NCBI GenBank assembly: GCA_946478765.1
Contig: CAMLDH010000246.1
Coordinates: forward strand, 1 to 5,994
Source of the DNA: an uncultured Oxalobacteraceae bacterium
Lineage (GTDB): Bacteria > Pseudomonadota > Gammaproteobacteria > Burkholderiales > Burkholderiaceae
DNA length: 5,994 nucleotides
Direction of reading: 5' to 3'
Position numbers and translations under genes: made by a program
Part shown: piece after piece, positions 1 to 4,894 of the stretch
Position numbering within the stretch: position 1 is the first letter of the stretch
Layout of the letters: every line of letters starts with the position of its first letter
The notes under the pieces: generated by a model
What the model was told of the DNA's origin: nothing
Databases searched by the model: none
The model's input: only the letters and a program-made list of their open reading frames with translations

Positions 1-105
1 CCATTTCTTTGTGGGCTCGATGGAATAGAGTTTTCCGTATGGAAAAAGTTTCTAATGAAAATTAAATCTTCCAGGAAATTTGAATTTGGACAAGGCGTGG
101 CCTGA
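1..105 (+). CDS. Possible 3' tail of an upstream gene, frame undecided
   Basis: The window opens inside sequence that could be the end of a plus-strand gene preceding the flippase. Two frames are open from base 1. Frame 1 runs 34 codons to TGA at 103-105 and ends in KFEFGQGVA. Frame 3 runs 20 codons to TAA at 63-65, contains SLWARWNRVFRMEK and ends in VSNEN. Both are basic and plausible as the C-terminus of a polysaccharide-locus enzyme, but neither is long enough to assign to a family. The coordinates given are for frame 1. If frame 3 is right, the gene ends at 65. It is also possible that no gene ends here. Confidence 0.3.
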   Translation, partial: PFLCGLDGIEFSVWKKFLMKIKSSRKFEFGQGVA

Positions 106-380
106 GCCATTACCGCCTCAACGGGCGCGCTCAACGAGCCCGGCCGGTTCAGAAATTCATTGGCACGCCAGAGGGGGAATTTGCGCGGCTGACCGGCGCA
201 CGCGCCGCATCGTCAAGCGATCGGAAAAGCGGATGAAAGGGACGCCAGGCAGCGGCCATTCATCGAAATTTCATACTTATCTTTTAGAGGGATGCTGTTT
301 AAAGTAATACGAAATCACCGCACAAAAGCCCGTGCGCCGGCATTGCTTGCGTCTTCGATATTGGTTGAATGGAATACGCC
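106..380 (+). other. Leader region upstream of the flippase, no gene seen
   Basis: This 275-base stretch separates the possible upstream gene end from the flippase start. Short open stretches exist in all frames, but none has a ribosome site, a recognisable domain or family-like composition. There is a small GC-rich dyad at 194-207 (CGGCGC, two bases, GCGCCG) with no T-run after it, so it is a poor terminator candidate. Bases 270-310 are AT-rich and could hold a promoter, but I found no -35/-10 pair with good matches and spacing. The length suggests a transcript leader or a decayed gene. Confidence 0.4.
371..374 (+). promoter_or_regulatory. Ribosome binding site favouring the 381 start of the flippase
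   Basis: The bases GGAA lie six bases before the ATG at 381, a usual Shine-Dalgarno spacing. The alternative ATG codons in the same frame at 369 and 405 have no comparable purine-rich GGA/GAG element in front of them; the one at 405 has only an A-rich run. This is why 381 is preferred, although the match is short and the choice is not firm. Confidence 0.35.
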
Positions 381-1694
381 ATGCACGAGCGAAAAAGAAC
401 CCACATGAAAACATTGTTGGCCTATTTCTCGTTCGGCAAGGCGTCGGGCTCAACGTTAAATTTTTCCAAGGCAATTGGAACCACAATCGCGCGTCAAATC
501 CTGTCAAGCGGATTGCAGTTCATTGCACTTTGGATCATTACCAGAAAACTGGGCCCCGAAAAAAACGGCATGCTCGCGACCGTGCTGTTGCTGCCGCAAA
601 CGCTTTATGCATTTCTCAACGTCGGACTCGGGGCGGGCCACATCTACTTTGTCAGCCAAGGCCTGGGAAGCTACCGGCAAATGCGGAGGGTGAATTGGAC
701 CTTGGCGGTCGTCTTATGGCTGGCCACGGTGACGCTTCTTGTCATCAGCACCCATCGCAGCATCTCGACTTACCTGCCGGGTATTGAAAAGAATCTGGCG
801 TTATACGCAAGCGTCCTCTTTCCCCTCATGCTGCTGGCCGCATGGTCATCCTCCCTTATCCAGGGCAGCCGAAACTATGACGAATACAATAAATCCGTGC
901 TGGTGAATCCGGTCGTGTTTTGCTGCGCAATTCTATTTTTATATGCGCTGGATGCAGTAACGGTCATTTCCGTCCTGTCCAGCTATGTCATCAGCCAGAC
1001 GGCGTCCTGGTTATGGAGTGAACGGAAAATCAGTCTGCTTGCGCCACTGTCGAGCAATGTAAAAGGCAACTACACGGACAGTTTGAAATTCGGTCTGAAA
1101 GCGCATTTTAGTAATGTCATTACGTTTCTGAATTACAGGATAGATCTGTATTTGGTGAGTTATATGGTGGGTGCTGCGCAGACCGGCCAGTACAGTCTGT
1201 CCATCCAGCTCGCGGAATGCCTATGGCTGATTTCATTCGCCGCGTCAGTGATTGTTTTTCCGGAAGCCGCCGCAAACAACAAGAATCCGGCCGAACTGCA
1301 TGAAATGACGAAAAAAATAGCAGAAGCGGTGTTCAAGATTACGCTGGCAGGCGCGGTGGTTGCCGCTGCACTTTCTCCGGTGGCGATTCCGTGGATATTC
1401 GGCAGTGCCTACGACGGCGCCGTCATGCCTTTCATCATTACGCTGCCGGGCATTGTCGTGTGGAGTTACATGCGCATCCTGTCGAACGCATTGGCCGGCC
1501 TGGGCTATATCCGGATAAACAACTGGTCCGCCCTGATCTGCTTGCTGGTGACCGTCGTCGCAAACCTGCTTGCAATACCGGCATTCGGTGCAAATGGCGC
1601 CGCTCTGGCATCCACGCTTGCGTATTCAATCGCCACGCTCTACACGATCGTCATGTACAGGCGCGTGATGCGCCGAAAAATCAGGAGCCTATGA
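381..1694 (+). CDS. wzx: Polysaccharide flippase, Wzx type (MATE/MVF superfamily)
   Basis: This is an inner-membrane transporter expected to flip undecaprenyl-diphosphate-linked oligosaccharide repeat units from the cytoplasmic to the periplasmic face. From the 381 start it has 437 residues, normal for the polysaccharide synthesis/MVF-like flippases, and is dominated by about 12 to 14 hydrophobic helices. The N-terminal part shows the family's layout: a first helix at about 36-54 (IARQILSSGLQ onward), the loop LGPEKNG at 57-63, a second helix at about 64-86 and a third at about 104-122. Basic residues cluster in short loops and at the C-terminus (YRRVMRRKIRSL), as expected for cytoplasmic faces. 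In-frame ATGs at 369 and 405 are alternative starts, giving 441 or 429 residues. The next gene is a glycosyltransferase and the one after it a Wzy-like protein, which fits a Wzx/Wzy locus. The substrate cannot be read from the sequence. The fold call is strong; the symbol is a class label. Confidence 0.9.
   Translation: MHERKRTHMKTLLAYFSFGKASGSTLNFSKAIGTTIARQILSSGLQFIALWIITRKLGPEKNGMLATVLLLPQTLYAFLNVGLGAGHIYFVSQGLGSYRQMRRVNWTLAVVLWLATVTLLVISTHRSISTYLPGIEKNLALYASVLFPLMLLAAWSSSLIQGSRNYDEYNKSVLVNPVVFCCAILFLYALDAVTVISVLSSYVISQTASWLWSERKISLLAPLSSNVKGNYTDSLKFGLKAHFSNVITFLNYRIDLYLVSYMVGAAQTGQYSLSIQLAECLWLISFAASVIVFPEAAANNKNPAELHEMTKKIAEAVFKITLAGAVVAAALSPVAIPWIFGSAYDGAVMPFIITLPGIVVWSYMRILSNALAGLGYIRINNWSALICLLVTVVANLLAIPAFGANGAALASTLAYSIATLYTIVMYRRVMRRKIRSL
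1683..1687 (+). promoter_or_regulatory. AGGAG ribosome binding site at the flippase end
   Basis: A full AGGAG lies within the last codons of the flippase gene. It sits three bases before the ATG at 1691 and six bases before the ATG at 1694, which are consecutive codons of the 19-codon frame described next. It is about 60 bases from the glycosyltransferase start at 1747, too far to serve it directly. No similar element lies just before 1747. The site therefore supports translation of the small frame rather than of the glycosyltransferase itself. Confidence 0.5.
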
Positions 1695-1750
1695 TGTTAC
1701 GTCTCATCGGATACGGCCGGCATTCGAGACCTGATTTTCAATCGCGATGA
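1691..1750 (+). CDS. 19-codon mini-frame bridging flippase and glycosyltransferase
   Basis: This small frame encodes MMLRLIGYGRHSRPDFQSR and fills the whole gap between two operon genes. Its ATG overlaps the flippase TGA by the ATGA arrangement (1691-1694), and its own TGA overlaps the glycosyltransferase ATG in the same way (1747-1750). AGGAG lies just upstream at 1683-1687. Such overlaps commonly give termination-reinitiation coupling, which would explain why the glycosyltransferase has no Shine-Dalgarno of its own. The peptide is basic, has no recognisable domain and may have no function beyond being translated. Chance remains possible because the frame is short, and codon 2 is also ATG, so the exact start is open. 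The geometry is seen directly; expression and coupling are inferred. Confidence 0.4.
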   Translation: MMLRLIGYGRHSRPDFQSR

Positions 1751-3006
1751 AAGCGAAACGCATATTACTGGTCACGTCTTCCTATCCCTATGGGGTTGGG
1801 GAATCTTTCCTCACGGCGGAACTGAAATGCATGTCCAGGTATTTTGAAAGCATCGAACTGGCGCCGTCTTACTATTCGGCCGGCCAGGAACGCAGGTCTT
1901 ATGAAGGCAAGGTCAATGTGCGCTATGCGGATGCCCGGTGGGGCGCGCTCAGGAAATGGAACGTTCTGACCTCGCTTGTCATGGGTACGGCAACGTACCC
2001 ATGGACCGGCGAGCTTCTGCACATTCTTCAAGGTTCTCACAAGCGTGAAAACATCAAGGAATTGATCCGGGCGCTCTACCGGGCGCGCATGTTCGAGCAA
2101 TTTCTCAAGGAACAAATCGCTCAAAATAAAACCCGCTTCGACCTGATCTATTTTTACTGGATGGTGCCGGAAATAATGGGCGCGATCGCCTTGCGCGCCA
2201 GCGCGCATTTGACATTCAAGGTCATCGCCAGAGCGCATGGCGGCGACCTGTATGAGGCAACTCGGGCGGGACAGTATTTCGGCTTGCGGGGGGGCATTGC
2301 GCGCGGCATCGATGCGGTGTACTGCATCTCCGGTCACGGCAAGGCCTACCTGCAACGCAGATACGCGTCTCTTGAAAAGAAATGCTGGATAGCGAAATTG
2401 GGCGTCGGAGAGCCCGGCTTCATCAATCTGCAACCGGACGGCAATGGCTTGTCTATCGTGTCATGTTCGTTCGTGAGCGAGGTAAAACGCGTCCACTTGA
2501 TCACCGGCGCAATCGGCTACCTTGCGCATCAATATCCCTTGCTCAAGCTGAAGTGGACCCATATCGGCGACGGCCCGTTATTCGAGCAGGTACGAACCGA
2601 CGCTTTCACACAATTGCGAGGCCGCGCCGATATCCTGTTCACCGGATATCTGACGCAAGATCAAATAATGGATCTGTACCGCAGCGAGCGTTTCGATGTG
2701 TTTGTCAACCTTAGCAGTTCGGAAGGCTTGCCCGTGAGCTTGATGGAGGCGAGTGCGGTCGGGGTACCTGCTGTCGCAACCGACGTCGGAGGAAGCGCAG
2801 AGATCGTCGGTCCGCACAATGGCATCCTGCTGCCGGCCGATCCCGCTGTTGATGCGATCGCTTTCGCGTTGCACCGGTTCGAAAACAAGGAGTGGGCGCG
2901 GGATCTGCGGCAACATGCAAGACAATTGTGGGACGAGAAATTCAACGCTGAAAAAAATCATGATCTGTTCGCGCGGGAACTGCTGATCCTTCTGGAATCG
3001 GAGTGA
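1747..3006 (+). CDS. GT4-family glycosyltransferase (GT-B fold)
   Basis: This 419-residue cytoplasmic, possibly membrane-associated enzyme is expected to transfer a sugar from a nucleotide sugar to the growing lipid-linked oligosaccharide, with retention of configuration as is usual in family GT4. The N-terminal domain begins with beta strand RILLVTSSYP and the glycine loop YGVGES at 15-20. RAHGGDLYE at 162-170 resembles a segment common in O-antigen and exopolysaccharide enzymes of this family. The C-terminal domain starts at about 236 with SIVSCSFVSEVKR; K247-R248 lie where the donor phosphate is usually bound. IGDGPL follows at 273-278. The family signature EX7E is E326 to E334 in SSSEGLPVSLMEA, followed by GVPAVATDVGGSAEIV. 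Length is normal and no break is seen. An in-frame stop at 1732-1734 prevents a longer start. No Shine-Dalgarno precedes 1747; translation is probably coupled to the small frame upstream. The donor and acceptor sugars cannot be deduced. Confidence 0.93.
   Translation: MKAKRILLVTSSYPYGVGESFLTAELKCMSRYFESIELAPSYYSAGQERRSYEGKVNVRYADARWGALRKWNVLTSLVMGTATYPWTGELLHILQGSHKRENIKELIRALYRARMFEQFLKEQIAQNKTRFDLIYFYWMVPEIMGAIALRASAHLTFKVIARAHGGDLYEATRAGQYFGLRGGIARGIDAVYCISGHGKAYLQRRYASLEKKCWIAKLGVGEPGFINLQPDGNGLSIVSCSFVSEVKRVHLITGAIGYLAHQYPLLKLKWTHIGDGPLFEQVRTDAFTQLRGRADILFTGYLTQDQIMDLYRSERFDVFVNLSSSEGLPVSLMEASAVGVPAVATDVGGSAEIVGPHNGILLPADPAVDAIAFALHRFENKEWARDLRQHARQLWDEKFNAEKNHDLFARELLILLESE
1980..2003 (+). 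other. 10-bp hairpin with GCAA tetraloop inside the glycosyltransferase gene
   Basis: CATGGGTACG at 1980-1989 and CGTACCCATG at 1994-2003 are perfect reverse complements separated by GCAA. In RNA this gives a ten-pair stem capped by a GNRA tetraloop, a particularly stable loop class, with one further possible U-G pair at the base. The stem encodes M79-GTATYP-W86 of the glycosyltransferase. No T-run follows, so it is not an intrinsic terminator. It may be a chance product of codon choice or a stable mRNA element. Confidence 0.45.
3000..3003 (+). promoter_or_regulatory. Ribosome binding site of the polymerase gene inside the glycosyltransferase end
   Basis: GGAG lies six bases before the ATG at 3010 and within the final codons of the glycosyltransferase, whose TGA is at 3004-3006. 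The three-base gap between stop and start makes translational coupling of the two genes likely and fixes 3010 as the start. Confidence 0.65.
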
Positions 3007-3009
3007 GTC

Positions 3010-4194
3010 ATGAATCCTTATAGAAAAGATATTCAATCGAAATTCGCATTCCTTGCCTTTTTCATTTCGCTATTCCTGTTTTTTACACCGTTCGAATCGT
3101 CCGGATCGATGTGGCCGAAGTATGTGGCGGCGGGAGTATCGCTTGCTTTGCTGATGCCTGTATTCCTGCTTAAAAAAATGGGCTTAAGGACGCCTTCGCT
3201 TTATATCTTGCTACTGCTGCTTTTCATCGTGATCCACACCGTTTTTATCAGGGCGGTCCCCGCGCAATTCATCTTGTTAATTGTCGCCAATTTTGCAGCG
3301 GCAATCCTGATATACGAGATGCGATTCAAGTGGCCGGATGCGTTCAGGCAGGCTGTCTTTTATTTATTGATTTTGAACGTTGCAGCGATTGCGGCACAGG
3401 CATCGCTTTACTATCTCGTCACCAGAGAGATAGCCGATTTTCACAAATTCCTGTTCCACTCTGCCAGTCGCTTTGCAGAGGATTATTTAAATGTCACCCG
3501 TTTCACCGGGCTGCAAGTCGAGCCGGGAACCTACGCCAACTATATCGCCTGCCTGTTAGCCATTTTCATTTTCATTTCGCGTCACGACAAAAAAATTCCG
3601 GCTATCGTACCGATCGCCTTGTTCTCCATTTTATTGACCAATTCTGCGTTGTCGATCTATTTCGTCGTCAGTATTTCGGTGCTCGTCGCGCTCCTTTGGA
3701 AGGATAGAATCGACAATTTTTCCATCCTGGTATTTCTACTTCTGGCATCTGCTTACCTGTTTTATTCCGGCTTTCTGGCGCATTTGCATGCCCGGTTTTT
3801 TGAGGGGGACGACGACGGCAGCCTGGCGCTGCGGATGCGCGGACTGCACAGTTATTTCACGGCCAGCGCCGAGAATAAAGTCATTGGTCTCGGATTCGAT
3901 GCCGATCCCTGCGCCGGCTGCCATTATCAGGATATCGGCACGCTCTTCAATCTGGTCACGCGTGGCGGCGGGATTGTCATGATCGTTTTTTTTCTGCTGC
4001 TGCTGCGCGCCATAAAACTGAACGGCATGCTGTTCTTTTGCATTGTTGTCGTGGTATTGGCAAACGAAAAAATGTTCTTTTACGAAGCGCCGATCTGGCT
4101 GTTTATTTTATTTTCCGTCAGTCATGTGCGCCAGCCGAAATTCAAGCGCGAACAATATGGCGAATCCGCTCACCCCTCGATGCCCTTGACATAA
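3010..4194 (+). CDS. wzy: Multi-pass Wzy-like O-antigen/exopolysaccharide polymerase or ligase
   Basis: This 394-residue inner-membrane protein is expected to join lipid-linked repeat units at the periplasmic face; a related O-antigen ligase role cannot be excluded from sequence alone. About ten to twelve hydrophobic helices can be seen, beginning at residues 12-26 and ending near 365. Features recalling the family are the loop RFTGLQVEPGTYANYIA at 164-180, close to the G-L-x-x-E-P motif of many Wzy proteins, and a large hydrophilic loop at about 258-310 containing EGDDDGSLALRMRG, then helices again after TRGG. Arginines in such loops are known to matter in Wzy enzymes; R262, R275 and R277 are candidates here. 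The loop also holds CAGCH at 301-305, an exact CxxCH string unusual for this family. Local composition is AT-richer than the glycosyltransferase, typical for Wzy genes. The C-terminal tail (from about 376) is hydrophilic. Position after flippase and glycosyltransferase supports the call; family-wide divergence keeps the symbol a class label. Confidence 0.83.
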   Translation: MNPYRKDIQSKFAFLAFFISLFLFFTPFESSGSMWPKYVAAGVSLALLMPVFLLKKMGLRTPSLYILLLLLFIVIHTVFIRAVPAQFILLIVANFAAAILIYEMRFKWPDAFRQAVFYLLILNVAAIAAQASLYYLVTREIADFHKFLFHSASRFAEDYLNVTRFTGLQVEPGTYANYIACLLAIFIFISRHDKKIPAIVPIALFSILLTNSALSIYFVVSISVLVALLWKDRIDNFSILVFLLLASAYLFYSGFLAHLHARFFEGDDDGSLALRMRGLHSYFTASAENKVIGLGFDADPCAGCHYQDIGTLFNLVTRGGGIVMIVFFLLLLRAIKLNGMLFFCIVVVVLANEKMFFYEAPIWLFILFSVSHVRQPKFKREQYGESAHPSMPLT

Positions 4195-4218
4195 GTACCG
4201 ACACAAAATCAAGTGTGA

Positions 4219-4629
4219 ATGCGTATCGACAAAACTTCGCCGCTCCTGAACGAGAGCCGCATTTTGCGTGAGGCAGAGTCGCTTGCGGAGCTCAAGCTGT
4301 TCGATCGCATCGACCTTGTCGGGGTCGGACAGACGGGAGTGCCGGCCAGCGAGAAATTTCAGGCGGGTGGCAGCCGCAGGCAGGCATCATTCTGGATCGA
4401 TTGAAAAGCAGCGGCATAGCTGACGAAAATATGCCCGCAGCCTTTAATAGACCGGCACAAGCGCCTGTCCCGGATATGGGGGAGCAACTACCTCGACAAG
4501 ATAGCAAAATTCGGCTGCGCAACGAAATACGGGCGGCTGGGGGTCGCACGCTCACTTGACGCCAATGTCAAATCTGCGACCAAGCATGCCGCAACGATTG
4601 TCGGTTCCGTCAAAGATATGGTTTCATGA
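4219..4629 (+). pseudogene. Decayed N-terminal fragment of a second GT4-like glycosyltransferase
   Basis: The frame from ATG 4219 begins MRIDKTSPLLNE and continues with ESRILREAESL at 12-22 and FDRIDLVGVGQTGVPASE at 28-45. This resembles the start of many GT4 glycosyltransferases, where a helix of the form RVLREAxSLA is followed by a beta strand ending in VG. The same frame is broken by TGA at 4402 (codon 62) and TAG at 4417 (codon 67). It then reopens with KIAKFG at 94-99 and ARSLDANV at 110-117, where the family usually has a K(I/L)xKF-type segment and a strand before its HxHxL-type loop. It ends at TGA 4627-4629. The nucleotide-binding C-terminal half is absent, so this cannot be an active enzyme. 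No Shine-Dalgarno precedes 4219. The first 60 codons are the firmer part; the joining of the second half is an inference from same frame and spacing. Confidence 0.6.
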
Positions 4630-4832
4630 TCAGCAAGCCGTCATCAATCTTTTGCCATAAATCTTGTTCACGGACGTCCATACATCGCGGTGGCCCATCC
4701 GGATCATGCATTGTTTGGGCTTGAGCGGGCGATCATACCGACCGATTTCGAACGCCAAGTGCAGCCCCTGAAAAATTCCTGCTCGCGAAGGCCCCGTGCA
4801 GGCGGCCGTCTTTGATCGACACATCGAAGGAT
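4630..4832. other. Degenerate region with short unassigned open stretches
   Basis: No complete gene is seen. Three short open stretches look partly protein-like but are incompatible with one another. On the plus strand, 4630-4812 continues the frame of the glycosyltransferase remnant and contains GRPYIAVAHPDHALFG. On the minus strand, a stretch ending at 4733 contains SFDVSIKDGRLHGAF. A second minus frame ending at 4630 contains MGHRDVWTSVNKIYG (4654-4698), which faintly recalls the last helix and tyrosine of phage-type integrases but has the wrong spacing. None has a start with a ribosome site. The stretch is best read as decayed sequence left by rearrangement at the locus edge. Confidence 0.4.
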
Positions 4833-4880
4833 AAGGGATCGGCGGTGTTTGCAATGCCGGTACTGCGCCGCCGATCCCTT
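4833..4880 (-). terminator. 13-bp perfect inverted repeat after the convergent beta-helix gene
   Basis: AAGGGATCGGCGG at 4833-4845 and its exact reverse complement at 4868-4880 enclose a 22-base loop. The repeat starts 14 bases past the stop of the minus-strand beta-helix gene, where a terminator for that gene would be expected, and it also lies downstream of the plus-strand operon. The minus-strand RNA after the stem reads only a short, mixed U/A/C tract, and the plus-strand side has no T-run. It is therefore a strong hairpin but not a textbook intrinsic terminator. It might instead be a protein-binding dyad or a trace of a past insertion. Confidence 0.45.
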
Positions 4881-4894
4881 CAACTACTCAGCTA

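Noticed and set aside
161..186. Possible sigma-54 promoter: TGGCAC at 161 and TTGC at 181
   Set aside because: The GG and GC dinucleotides are 19 bases apart, while sigma-54 promoters need about 10.
194..207. CGGCGC/GCGCCG dyad as a terminator for the upstream gene
   Set aside because: The loop is too short for the full stem and no T-run follows on either side.
80..307. 75-codon plus-strand open frame in the leader
   Set aside because: Rich in Arg, Ser and Gly with no family-like pattern and no good ribosome site; overlaps another open stretch and looks like chance in GC-rich sequence.
2192..2207. GC-rich palindrome TGCGCGC-CA-GCGCGCA in the glycosyltransferase gene
   Set aside because: Only two bases separate the arms, and alternating GC runs are common in such coding sequence.
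1765..2433. Long minus-strand open frame of 222 codons inside the glycosyltransferase gene
   Set aside because: It is antisense to an intact GT4 gene with all its motifs, and its own translation shows no domain; it is a codon-bias shadow.
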